Positions 11,690 to 22,663 of a DNA stretch of 64,000 bases are shown here, one piece after another. The stretch covers positions 254,082,581-254,146,580 of the forward strand of contig CM062290.1 in assembly GCA_031216915.1 (NCBI GenBank), given 5' to 3'. Both the position numbers and the translations under genes were made by a program. Source of the DNA: Pictodentalium vernedei. Lineage: Eukaryota; Mollusca; Scaphopoda; Dentaliida; Dentaliidae. How positions within the stretch are numbered: the stretch's first letter is position 1; each line of letters begins with the position of its first letter. Below the pieces are notes generated by a model. It searched no databases. It was not told the DNA's origin and saw nothing but the letters and a program-made list of their open reading frames with translations.

Positions 11690-13250
11690 TCTTCTTCTCC
11701 AGATCCAGCAGGCAGAATCTTTTGATATTTGGTATGCAACATTGTAGGGTGGATCTGATTCAAGTTTGTTCAAATCGGCCCCCTGGGTTCATATTTGGGC
11801 TCAGGATAGGAGCCTGATTTCGAACTTAGTGCATTTTAGGCAAATTTCTTAAAAAATCTTCTTCTCCAGATCCAGCAGGCAGAATCTTTTGATATTTGGC
11901 ATGCAACATTGTGGGGTGGATCTGATTCAGGTTTGTTCAAATCGGCCCCCTGGGTTTATATTTGGGCTCAGTATAGAAGCTCGAATTCGAACTTAGTGCA
12001 TTTCAGGCAAATTTCTTAAAAAATGTTCTTCTCCAGATCCAGCAGGCAGAATCTTTTGATATTTGGCATGCAACATTGTGGGTGGATCTGTTTCAAGTTT
12101 GTTCAAATCGGCCCCCCTGGATTCATGTTTGGGCTCACTATAGAAGCCTGAATTCGAACTTAGTGCATTTCAGGCAAATTTCTAATAAAATCTTCTTCAG
12201 ATCCAGCAGACAGAATCTTTTGATATTTGATATGCAACATTGTGGGGTGGATCTGATTCAAGTTTGTTCAAATTGGCCCCCTGGGTTTATATTTGGGCTC
12301 AGTATAGAAGCTCGAAATTCGAACTTAGTGCATTTCAGGCAAATTTCTTAAAAAATCTTCTTCTCCAGATCCAGCACGCAGAATCTTTTGATTTTTGGTA
12401 TGCAACATTGTGGGGTGGATCTGATTCAAGTTTGTTCAAATCGGCCCCCTGAATTCATATTTGGGCTCACTATAGAAGCCCAAATTCGAACTTAGTGCAT
12501 TTCAGGCAAATTTCTTAAAAAATCTTCTTCTCCAGATCCAGCAGGCAGAATCTTTTGATATTTGGTATGCAACATTGTGGGGTGGATCTGATTCAAGTTT
12601 GTGCAAATCGGCCCCCTGGGTTCATATTTGGGCTCAGTATAGAAGCTCGAATTCGAACTTAGTGCATTTCAGGCAAATTTCTTCAAAAATCTTCTTCTCA
12701 AGATCCAGCAGGCAGAATTTTTTGATATTGGGTATGCGCCATGCTTAGTGGGGTGAGATTCAAGTTTGTTCAAGCCAAGTCCCTGGGTTCATATTTGGGC
12801 TCACTGTGGTAGCCCGAATTATAACTTAGTTCAAAATGAGGAATTTTCTTTAAAAATCTTCTTCAGATCCAGCAGTTGGAATGTTTTGATATGTGATATG
12901 CAGCATCTTTAGGGTGGTGAGATTCAAGTTTGTTCAAGCCATGTCCCTAGGTCCATATTTGGACTCACTGTGGGAGCTTGAATTGTAACTTAGTTCAAAA
13001 TGAGAAATTTTCTTTAAAAATCTTCTTCTTCAGATCCAGCAGTCAGAATGTTTTAATATTTGGTGTGCAGCATCCTTAGGGGGGTGAGATTCAAGTTCGT
13101 TAAAGCCAAGTCCCTGGGTTCATATATGGGCTCCCTGTGGGAGCCCGAATTATAACTTACTTCAATATGAGGAATATTCTTTAAAAATCTTTTTTTTTTA
13201 GATCCACTGGTCAGAATCTTTGGATATTTGGTATAAGCTTTTCTTAGGAG
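11690..13250 (+). repeat. 166-bp tandem array of element B
   Basis: About nine units recur. They are marked by CAGCAGGCAGAATCTTTTGA, TGGGGTGGATCTGATTCAAG and TCGAACTTAGTGCATTTCAG. Left-hand units are close to each other; the units after about 12700 are more diverged. Confidence 0.8.
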
Positions 13251-13429
13251 GAGCAGATGCAACCTGTTGAAATCAATTCTCTTGATTGGTTGATATTTAG
13301 GCTACCATGTCAGGTGAGCGCCCTCAGGCCCCTTGGGGCCTCTTGTTCTTTAATGGAGTGCATCATTTCAGAGGGGTAAAGGAGGCACAGCGGGTTATAC
13401 ATATACAGGCCGAACTCCGCATCTCTGGC

Positions 13430-14334
13430 AGATATCGATGTGTTGTCTCTTCTGTAAATGATATTCTCACTAAAGTCAACTTGGAGCACAGCAAGGCTTT
13501 CCTGCTTGGCGACTTTAATTTTGACCTGCTCAATTTTAAAAAGTACAGTAAAACCAACTCATTTATAGATAATATGTTCAGTGACGGATTGATGCCAGTC
13601 ATAACAAAACTCACGAGAATTACCGAGCATTCGGCAACATTCAGCAACATTAATCGATTATATCTATTCCAGTAATGCCTCAGCTAACTATCACGCTGGA
13701 ATAATAATTACTGATATCTCAGATCACTTTGCCACATTCTAATTACAGGAAGGTGATAGTGAGCCTATCAATGCATTACCCTCACTCAGAAGATCATTCA
13801 AGAGAGAAAATATGGATCTATTCAATAATATGCTACAAAACACCAGATTCGATTCAGTCTACAGCTGTATGTGCGCCAATGCACCATACAAAGCATTTAT
13901 GGATATTTACCTTGACACATTCGAATCCGCATTTCTACTGAGAAGCGTGAAATTACTTAAAAAGCTCATAAAACGTCAACGTGGATGACATCGGGTCTGT
14001 TACAGTCCTCCCTAACTAAAAATAAACTTTACCTGCTGAAACTGAGAAAACCCACAGAAGTTAATATAAATAATTATAAAACATTCTCCTTAAATTTCAA
14101 TCAAGTAAAGAGACCAAGTAAGGCGGCATACTATAACGATATTAAAGAAATCAATAAACATGGCTCTAAAAAACATGGCAAAAACTTCGTAGCATAATCA
14201 ACAAATCAAAATTTGAGGCGACCCTCCCAAATAGTATATCTCATAATAATGTTCAAATAACTGACTCTGATAAAATCGCCTCCAGTTTTAATAATTACTT
14301 TGCAGAAATTGGTCAGGCTATTAACGATCACGTT
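13430..14334 (+). pseudogene. LINE endonuclease C-terminus and linker, broken
   Basis: This continues the endonuclease interrupted at about 8330. In the first frame NDILTKVNLEHSKAFLLGDF is followed by NFDLL (GDFN catalytic motif) and then PVITKLTRITEHSAT. After a frame change, ITDISDHFA contains the SDH motif at 13719-13727. The linker between endonuclease and RT follows in changing frames: KRENMDLFNNML, TSGLLQSSLTKNKLYLLKL, then SSFNNYFAEIGQAINDH ending at about 14334. At least three frame changes and several stops show decay. The next LINE residues are at 27343, across a 13-kb insertion. Confidence 0.78.
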
Positions 14335-14778
14335 CCACAACTTTAGTTGTGTGAGATTATGGCATGGCTCGATCAGTCGGCTTTAGCGTACGTGTCCAAT
14401 AATCTTAAAGTTTCTGTTTAGGTCACTTACTCGTCCTATTTCCATATCATGGCCTTTATAATGCTGCTATATGCTGATTATTATCATTCTGCGATGATTT
14501 AACCCCTCTACACTGCATTTTAAACATTTTTCTTGACATTTTTAGTTGTGTTTAGTTTTCTGTTTTGCTCAGAATATGATGTTTAACTTAGTGTTTAGCT
14601 CACTTGCTGTATTCCTTCTCTTCCCATGGTGCTTATATTCATCATACATTTTCTTCATTATCATTCTATCATGGTTTAATCCTTGTCCAGTGAATTTCTT
14701 AAAAATTTTCTTCCAATTGTGAACGTTTAGTTTTCTGTTTAGCTCTCACTTCGACATTTTCAGTGGGTTAAACTTTTT

Positions 14779-17512
14779 AGCTCACCAACTTTAGTTGTGT
14801 GAGCTTATGGCATGGCTCGATCGGTCGGCGTCGGTGTCGGCATCAGCATCGGCGTACGTGTCCAATAATGTTAAAGCTTCTGTTTAGGTCACTTACTCAC
14901 CCTATTTCCATATCATGGCCTTTATAATGCTGCTATATGATGATTATTATCATTATACCATGATTTAACCCCTCATACCCTGCATTTTAAACATTTTTCT
15001 TGACATTTTTAGTTGCGTTTAGTTTTCTGTTTAGCTCAGAATTTCACGTTTAACTTAGTGTTTAGGTCAGCTGCTGTGCTCCTTCTCTTCCAATGGCACT
15101 TATATTCATCACACATGTTCCTCAGTATCATTGTTCCATGATTAACCCCTCATACCCTGCATTTTAAACATTTTTCTTGACATTTTTAGTTGCGTTTAGT
15201 TTTCTGTTTAGCTCGGAATTTCATGTTTAACTTAGTGTTTAGGTCGGCTGCTGTGCTCCTTCTCTTCCCATGGCAATTATTTTCATCATGCATGTTCCTC
15301 AGTATCATTGTTCCATGACTAACCCCTCATACATTGCATTTTAAACATTTTTCTTGAAATTTTTAGTTGCGTTTAGTTTTCTGTTTAGCTTGGAATTTCA
15401 TGTTTAACTAAGTGTTTATGTCAGCTGCTGTGCTCCTTTTCTTCCCACGGCACTTATATTCATCATACATGTTCCTCAGTATCATTGTTCCATGATTAAC
15501 CCCTCATACCCTGCATTTTAAACATTTTTCTTGACATTTTTAGTTGCGTTTAGTTTTCTGTTTAGCTCGGAATTTCATGTTTAACTTAGTGTTTAGGTCA
15601 GCTGCTGTGCTCCTTCTCTTCCCATGGCAATTATTTTCATCATACATGTTCCTCAGTATCATTGTTCCATGACTAACCCCTCATACATTGCATTTTAAAC
15701 ATTTTTCTTGAAACTTTTAGTTGCGTTTAGTTTTCTGTTTAGCTCGGAATTTCATGTTTAACTAAGTGTTTATGTCAGCTGCTGTGCTCCTTTTCTTCCC
15801 ACGGCACTTATATTCATCATACATGTTCCTCAGTATCATTGTTCCATGATTAACCCCTCATACCCTGCATTTTAAACATTTTTCTTGACATTTTTAGTTG
15901 CGTTTAGTTTTCTGTTTAGCTCGGAATTTCATGTTTAACTTAGTGTTTAGGTCAGCTGCTGTGCTCCTTCTCTTCCCATGGCAATTATTTTCATCATACA
16001 TGTTCCTCAGTATCATTGTTCCATGATTAACCCCTCACCATTGCATTTTAAACATTTTTCTTGAAATTTTTAGTTGCGTTTAGTTTTCTGTTTAGCTCAG
16101 AATTTCATGTTTAACTTAGTGTTTAGGTCAGCTGCTGTGCTTCTTCTCTTCCCATGGCACTTATATTCATCATACATGTTCCTCAGTATCATTGTTCCAT
16201 GATTAACCCCTCATACCCTGCATTTTAAATATTTTCTTTGACATTTTTAGTTGCGTTTAGTTTTCTGTTTAGCTCGGAATTTCAAGTTTAACTTAGTGTT
16301 TAGGTCAGCTGCTGTGCTCCTTCTCTTCCCATGACACTTATATTCATCATACATGTTCCTCAGTATCATTGTTCCATGATTAACCCCTCATACCCTGCAT
16401 TTTAAACATTTTTCTTGAAATTTTTAGTTGCGTTTAGTTTTCTGTTTAGCTCGGAATTTCATGTTTAACTTGATGTTTAGGTCAGCTGCTGTACTCCTTC
16501 TCTTCCCATGTCACTTATATTCATCATACATGTTCCTCAGTATCATTGTTCCATGATTAACCCCTCATACCCTGCATTTTAAACATTTTTCTTGACATTT
16601 TTAGTTGCGTTTAGTTTTCTGTTTAGCTCAGAATTTCATGTTTAACTAAGTGTTTAGGTCAGCTGCTGTGCTCCTTCTCTTCCCATGACACTTATATTCA
16701 TCATACATGTTCCTCAGTATCATTGTTCCATGATTAACCCCTCATACCCTGCATTTTAAACATTTTTCTTGACATTTTTAGTTGCGTTTAGTTTTCTGTT
16801 TAGCTCGGAATTTCATGTTTAACTTAGTGTTTAGATCAGCTGCTGTGCTCCTTCTCTTCCCATGGCAATTATTTTCATCATACATGTTCCTCAGTATCAT
16901 TGTTCCATGATTAACCCCTCATACCCTGCATTTTAAACATTTTTCTTGACATTTTTAGTTGCGTTTACTTTTCTGTTTAGCTCGGAATTTCATGTTTAAC
17001 TTGATGTTTAGGTCAGTTGCTGTGCTCCTTCTCTTCCAATGTCACTTATATTCATCATACATGTTCCTCAGTATCATTGTTCCATGATTAACCCCTCATA
17101 CCCTGCATTTTAAACATTTTTCTTGACATTTTTAGTTGCATTTAGTTTTCTGTTTAGCTCAGAATTTCATGTTTAACTAAGTGTTTAGGTCAGCTGCTGT
17201 GCTCCTTCTCTTCCCATGACACTTATATTCATCATACATGTTCCTCAGTATCATTGTTCCATGATTAACCCCTCATACCCTGCATTTTAAACATTTTTCT
17301 TGACATTTTTAGTTGCGTTTAGTTTTCTGTTTAGCTCAGAATTTTATGCTTAACTTAGTGTTTATGTCAGTTTCTGTGTTTTACTTTTAAGAGGTTGTGT
17401 TTAGGTAAGCTTTGTCACATGTTATGAGCCTGTTTGATACAGTTCTTGTGTTTGCCAAAGTTACTATCAAAGAGGAATGTTGGTGAGCTATAGGGCGTTG
17501 GCGTCCTTCTTG
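14779..17512 (+). mobile_element. 177-bp-family element F2, nested in F1
   Basis: The head hairpin is AGCTCACCAACT-TT-AGTTGTGTGAGCT. It is followed by a GTCGGCGTCGG-rich stretch, a tandem array, and the tail GGTGAGCTATAGGGCGTTGG with TCCTTCTTG. The flanking F1 sequence GGGTTAAACTTTTT on the left and TTGTTTACAC..TGCTGACACC on the right rejoins to match the uninterrupted version at about 19248-19285, with no target duplication. Confidence 0.75.
14890..17380 (+). repeat. 177-bp tandem array, about 14 units
   Basis: Marker TTCCATGATTAACCCCTCAT recurs at about 15133, 15311, 15488, 15665, 15842, 16019 and 16195, and onward at a steady spacing of 176-178 bp. Units also share GCGTTTAGTTTTCTGTTTAG and CTTCTCTTCCCATGGCA. 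Similarity between neighbouring units is high, and alternate units look most alike (for example 15311 and 15665), which suggests a two-unit higher-order pattern. Confidence 0.85.
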
Positions 17513-18026
17513 TTGTTTACACAACTGCTGACACCCTTTTCATCCCATGGCCTTTATAATGCTTCCATATGGTGCTGATTATCATTCTACCACTATTTAA
17601 CCCTCACCCAGTGTGTTTTAAACGTTTATCTTAACATTATTTAGTTATGTTTACTTTTCTGTTTAGCTCCGAATTTCATGTTTAACTTAGTGTTTAGGTC
17701 ACCTACTGTGCTCCGTCTCTTCCCATGGCACTTATATTCATCATACATGTTCCTCAGTATCATTGTTCCATGACTAACCCCTCATACTCTGCATTTTAAA
17801 CATTTTTCTTGACAATTTTAGTTGCATTTAGTTTTCTGTTTAGCTCAGAATTTCATGTTTAACTTAGTGTTTAGCTCACCTGCTGTGTTCCTTCTCTTTC
17901 CATGGTGCTTATATTCATCATGCATCTTCTTCATTATCATTCTACCATGGTTTAACCCCTTTCCAGTGAATTTCTTAAAATTTTTCTTTCAATTTTGAAC
18001 GTTTAGTTTCTGTTATAATTTTTTAT

Positions 18027-18726
18027 TATACCCCCGCTTCGAAGAAGTGGGGGCTATATAGGAATCGCCCTGTACGTCCATCCGTACGTTCTTCCATCCG
18101 AACAAATTCTTGTGTGCGCAACTCCTCCTACATTAAAGAACCGATTTTGAAGAAACCTTTCAAACATCATCACTACGAAGTGAACATGCGCATATTCAAA
18201 AAATTTTTATCTGCGACAATTTTAACCAGGTTATCTCTCTTGAACTTTGATTTAATATGGGTTTCTACATGAAATTCTTGTTGATGTCTACCCACAGTAC
18301 AAGGTCTGACTGTCCATCCGTCCATCTGTCCATCCATCTGTCCATCCGTCCAATCATGAATAACTTGGTTGAGTGACTTGATATTTTGGTATGCAAGTTT
18401 ATCCTATTGCTGTATACCAATAGTGAAATGCACGTTTTGGTCGAGATTTTATTGCCAGAGTCATTGCCCTTTATGGACTTAGTATTTGTATATACCCAAA
18501 ACCTGTATCATCTGTAGTCAGGCTTGCATTGTTAAATAAGCGGGGGTATTTTTTGTGTCACCATATGTTGACACTTTATTTTCCTTCACTTTTCTGAGTA
18601 TCAAAATGAAGCACCTGTACAATGTGCTAACATATTTTTAAAAATCGACTTGATAGCAATCTTTATTTTGGGTTGGCCTGCACATTGCGGGGGTATTTCG
18701 TTAGCTGTGCTTACAAACAGGTCTAG
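18027..18726. mobile_element. hairpin-ended element G nested in F1
   Basis: It begins with a hairpin, TATACCCCCGCTTC..GAAGTGGGGGCTATA. An internal stretch is rich in CCATCCGTCCATCTGTCC, and the right end lies near GTGCTTACAAACAGGTCTAG. The 177-bp family sequence flanks it on both sides. Two GCGGGGGTAT motifs occur, at about 18540 and 18688. No coding capacity is seen. Confidence 0.6.
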
Positions 18727-19765
18727 TTTACATTGACTGCTGACACCCTTTTCATCCCATGGCCTTTATAATGCTTCCATATGATGCTTATTATCATTCT
18801 ACCACTATTTAACCCCCACCCAGTGTGTTTTAAACGTTTCTCTTAACAATATTTAGTTACGTTTACTTTTCTGTTAGCACAGAATTCCATGTTTAACTAA
18901 GTGTTTAGGTCAGTTTCTGTGCTCCGTCTCTTCCCATGGCACTTATTTTCATCATACATGTTCCTCAGTATCATTGTTCCATGATTAACCCCTCGTACTC
19001 TGCATTTTAAACATTTTTCTTGACATTTTTAGTTGCGTTTAGTTTTCTGTTTAGCTCAGAATTTCATGTTTGACCTGGTGTTTAGCTCACCTGCTGTGTT
19101 CCTTCTCTTCCCATCATGCTTTTATTCATAATACATCTTCTTGATTATCATTCTACCATGGTTTAACCCTTGTCCATTGAATTTCTTAAAATTTTCTTCT
19201 AATTTTGAACGTTTAGTTTTCTGTTTAGCTCACACTTTGACACTTTCAGTGGGTTAAATTTTTTTGTTTATATCGACTGCTGACACTCTTTTCATCTCAT
19301 AGCCTTTATAATGCTTCCATATGGTGCTTATTATCATTCTACCACTATTTAACCGTCACCCAGTGTGTTTTAAACGTTTCTCTTAACATTATTTAGTTAC
19401 GTTTACAGAATTTCATGTTTAACTTAGTGTTTAGGTCAACTGCTGTACTCTTTCTCTTCCCATGGCACTTATATTCATCATACATGCTCCTCAGTATCAT
19501 TGTTCCATGATTAACCCCTCATACCCTGCATTTTAAACATTTTTCTTGACATTTTTAGTTGCGTTTAGTTTTCTGTTTAGCTTGAAATTTCATGTTTAAG
19601 TTGGTGTTTAGCTCACATGCTCTGCTTATATTCATCAACCGTCTTCTTCATTATCATTCTACTATGGTTTATCCCTTATCCAGTGAATTTCTTAAAATTT
19701 TTCTTCCAATTTGAGCGTTTAGTTTTCTGTTTAGCTCACACTTCGACATTTCTTATCAACCTACT

Positions 19766-20016
19766 CACAATTGTTTACTACAGACTTGCACTACAGTAGA
19801 AGTCCCTAACTCGGATAAAATACTCTCTATTTTTGTCTTTCCCAAGCAAGTTGGGAAAGAAAATTGGTGCAAAAGCACCAATAAAAATAAGCCAAAACTG
19901 GGTCGAGTGCACCCGGCGCAGACCCAGTACGGGACGCTCTCTCCCAAGTACAACTCCACGACTTCCGTTGCCAGTGCGCATATACCGTCTCTAAAGACTC
20001 ATTCTTTTTATAATCC
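19766..20016. repeat. DIRS left inverted terminal repeat
   Basis: It is the reverse complement of 25970-26220 with few differences. It contains two small hairpins, CTTTCCCAAGCAAGTTGGGAAAG around 19840 and TTGGTGCAAAAGCACCAA around 19864, conserved in both copies, and a shared inner edge near ATTCTTTTT. Confidence 0.92.
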
Positions 20017-20455
20017 GCTTCGTGTCGAGATGTTTTTGCACGCTTATCAGTGTTCCACCAGCTCGATGTTTGATGATTCCTGATTCATTATACCACAGTG
20101 TATCCTTTGTATTCTCAGGAACAGTGTTTTATATTCTCTTTTCTATTATATGTCCATAATGTATATTTATTTGCTCTCTCTCGAGTCGCGCGCGAATTTC
20201 GCGTGCCACGCGGTTCGGACTTAGATTTTTTCACAATTATTGTTAATGCTTTTTTTGCAAAATTTTCTAATTGTGTTAGAGTTAGGTGTCAGCGGGGTAC
20301 CACTCCTACAGTGTTTCTTCTTTCTTTTGAGAGTAGTCTTCCTGTTGTGTGGTTCCCGGTCGACTGTCTGGGGTCTTTGTTTCTGTCACCTTTCTCTCTT
20401 CTTTGGGGGTATTCTGTTTTCTGATCTCACCTTCTCTGCTCCTCTCACCTCTATC

Positions 20456-22663
20456 ATGCTCAGGACAATTCCTTGTGGGCAATGTCTGCTGCCAAAGCAT
20501 GTGGACGATGTACATTCGTCTTGTTCCTCCTGTAATGGGTGTTCGGCCGAGCGGCCGTGTGGTGTCTGTGGAACATGGTCTTCCACCTTCTGGGCATCAG
20601 TAAACCGTGTCGTTCGTTCTTGTGGCCGTGCCTCCCGCTCCCGCGGGAAAGGAGAACATGGTCGTTCAGGGCCTCCCGAGCCGACTTTGTCTGGTGAGAG
20701 TTATTCCTCCTCCGTGGGGGATGTGCAGTCTTTTCCTGTGGTGGATACTGCGGGAGCCGTTGAGTGTTCTGGTGTAGAGATGCCTGGTTCCGGGACTACG
20801 GTCCCCCTCCAGTCGACATCTGAGGCTGTCACTAGGGTTGTGACTCCTCCTTCGGAGCCGAGCCAGTGTGCTCTCTCCACTATTTCACCAGCCTCAACGA
20901 CTCTCGATGTATCTACTACTGCTGCTGGTCCGTCTGCTTCGTTGTCTGTTTCAGCCGGTCTCGGCTTTTCGCTGCAGGGGACTGCAGGAATGTCCGATAC
21001 TGTAGACGTGGGATATCGGCCTCAGCCTTCCCTGACTTCAACTCGGCGAAGTCGGAAGGGGCTGCCGGCCGAGCCCATCGCTGTGGTCTCTTCGCCGTCG
21101 AGCACCACAGTTGTGTCTTTGGATTCGGATGTTCGTAGTGGAAACACTATGAACTCCGTGGCGTTTCCGTCTACTCACTCTGGTCACACGACCAGTTTTG
21201 GGGGACCAACGCTTTTTGTGCAGCCTGGACCTTCTGCCCCGCAGAGGTCCGCGGTGACTCTCATGAGTTCTCGCAATATTGATCCTCAGGGTGCATCGTA
21301 CCCCTATACACGTCTGCCTTCAGATGTTTCGGCTGCCGCCTGTCGTCCCGCGTCGGGTGTTTTGGAGGATCGTGACCCTTCGCTGGTTAAGAGGGTCAGA
21401 GGTGAAGCCACTTTGCCGGTTCGCTCCCCTGTCGAACCGGTCGGTACAGGCAGTGAGCTTAGGGAGGCCCTCTCCTTACTCACTCAGGTTCTTTCTAAGA
21501 GCCTTCCTGTTGCTTCCAGCGAGGCTATGGGTGGTTTCCAGGCGCCTCCTATGGCGCCGCTTCCTCCCGGGATTGGAAACAGGCTGGTTTCCGATTCCTC
21601 TGGTGTCCCGACACCATGGGAGGCGTCGGCTGGTTTGCCCACGATGGGCTATGTGTCTTCCGACTCTGGGGAGGAGTCCGACATGCTTGAGGTCGAGGGC
21701 CAGCAGTCTTCGGACTTGGGGGCGGCTCTTGACTTTGTGTTTGGGTTTCTGCCTGAGCTCAAACCTGCTAACCAGCCGACAGTGTCAGCATGGCCGCGAT
21801 CATCGGTCGCGCGCCAACAGCCTATGGAGCAACCTGCTTCTGGGCGCCTTCGACTGTGCCAGTCGGTACAGGTGGTTGAAGCTTTTTCAGCATTGGATGC
21901 CAAGCTGAATTCCAAGGCTTTGAAGACTTCGTTCTTCACCAGGGTTGACACCTTTTTGCCTCCTGTGCGTTATCATTCCTACGATTCTGCCAATCCGTCA
22001 GTCTGCCAGGCTTTGATGGTTCTGGATCAGGACTCCACTTCCCTCGGGCTTTCCAAGCCCAAGTCTGCCGTCATTCCAATGACGACTCTGGAGTCCACGT
22101 TGGGCTTATCTGGAGAGATGCTTGGCATGCTTTCTCTCTCAGATCACGTCGTCTCAGCTTTGGCTGCTTATCTGCCTCCAGATAAGTTTGACGAGGTACA
22201 GGCTCCTTTGCGTGTGCTGTCCAAGGCGCTTATGCACCTTACTCACACGCATGCCTGTAACACGGCTAATTTGGAATTAGTTCGAAGGGACGCTGTGCTG
22301 GACACAGGACGATCCCTTCCCGAGGAGCAGCGTGCTACTCTTCGATCTGCTTCTTTGGCAGGTCCGCAACTTTTCCATGGTTCCGTGTCGACGGTCCAGG
22401 ATGACGTCCTACGTCATTCCAAAGATCAGCTGCTGTTTCGTCAGCTTGATCAGCCTTCTTGGGGAGGCAAGGGCCGTTCCAAGCCTAACAAGTACCCTTC
22501 TGCTTCCTCTGTGAAGCAAAAGGCTGGTCCTTCTGCCGCCGCCTCTACTTCTTACTCACGGGGTAAAGGTAGGGGTCGGCAGAATCGAGGGAAGTCTCAG
22601 GATTCTTCATTTAGCAGAGGAGGTGGTTTCTCCACTCGCGGGCCTCGTCGGGGCTCGAAATGA
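20456..22663 (+). CDS. DIRS ORF1, gag-like protein, intact
   Basis: This is an uninterrupted ORF of 735 codons from the ATG at 20456. I chose that ATG because the protein then opens with a cysteine-rich block typical of DIRS ORF1: CGQC, then HSSCSSCNGC, then CGVCGTW in the first 45 residues. The frame is open upstream, but that part looks non-coding. A long Ser/Thr/Pro-rich middle follows. A more structured region comes at about residues 500-680 (VVEAFSALDAKLNSKALKTS onward). The tail is basic and Gly/Arg/Ser-rich (about residues 675-735, GKGRGRQNRGKSQ), suited to nucleic-acid binding. Family knowledge assigns a structural, RNA-packaging role; nothing catalytic is seen. The G+C-rich codon use contrasts with the AT-rich repeats around it. 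It is the only DIRS ORF here without a visible lesion. Confidence 0.88.
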   Translation: MLRTIPCGQCLLPKHVDDVHSSCSSCNGCSAERPCGVCGTWSSTFWASVNRVVRSCGRASRSRGKGEHGRSGPPEPTLSGESYSSSVGDVQSFPVVDTAGAVECSGVEMPGSGTTVPLQSTSEAVTRVVTPPSEPSQCALSTISPASTTLDVSTTAAGPSASLSVSAGLGFSLQGTAGMSDTVDVGYRPQPSLTSTRRSRKGLPAEPIAVVSSPSSTTVVSLDSDVRSGNTMNSVAFPSTHSGHTTSFGGPTLFVQPGPSAPQRSAVTLMSSRNIDPQGASYPYTRLPSDVSAAACRPASGVLEDRDPSLVKRVRGEATLPVRSPVEPVGTGSELREALSLLTQVLSKSLPVASSEAMGGFQAPPMAPLPPGIGNRLVSDSSGVPTPWEASAGLPTMGYVSSDSGEESDMLEVEGQQSSDLGAALDFVFGFLPELKPANQPTVSAWPRSSVARQQPMEQPASGRLRLCQSVQVVEAFSALDAKLNSKALKTSFFTRVDTFLPPVRYHSYDSANPSVCQALMVLDQDSTSLGLSKPKSAVIPMTTLESTLGLSGEMLGMLSLSDHVVSALAAYLPPDKFDEVQAPLRVLSKALMHLTHTHACNTANLELVRRDAVLDTGRSLPEEQRATLRSASLAGPQLFHGSVSTVQDDVLRHSKDQLLFRQLDQPSWGGKGRSKPNKYPSASSVKQKAGPSAAASTSYSRGKGRGRQNRGKSQDSSFSRGGGFSTRGPRRGSK

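Larger units (their letters stand above)
9397..13347 (+). mobile_element. hairpin-ended tandem-repeat element (copy B, 166-bp family)
   Basis: The left end forms a hairpin, AGCTCACCTGACT facing AGTCAGGGTGAGCT. The right end reads CAGGTGAGCG and then AGGCCCC-TTGG-GGCCT with CTTGTT after it. The interior from about 11690 to 13250 is a tandem array of roughly 166-bp units shared with copies A and 39561-40998. It is interrupted at 10041-11656 by a second hairpin-ended element. No protein gene is present. The element sits inside the LINE. Confidence 0.75.

Noticed and set aside
14890-17380. CRISPR-like regular spacing
   Set aside because: The whole unit is conserved; there is no short constant repeat with unique spacers, and the context is a eukaryotic intron.
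20866-21908. Alternative long frames within DIRS ORF1
   Set aside because: They are shadows of the G+C-rich 735-codon ORF and lack the Cys-rich head and basic tail of the family.
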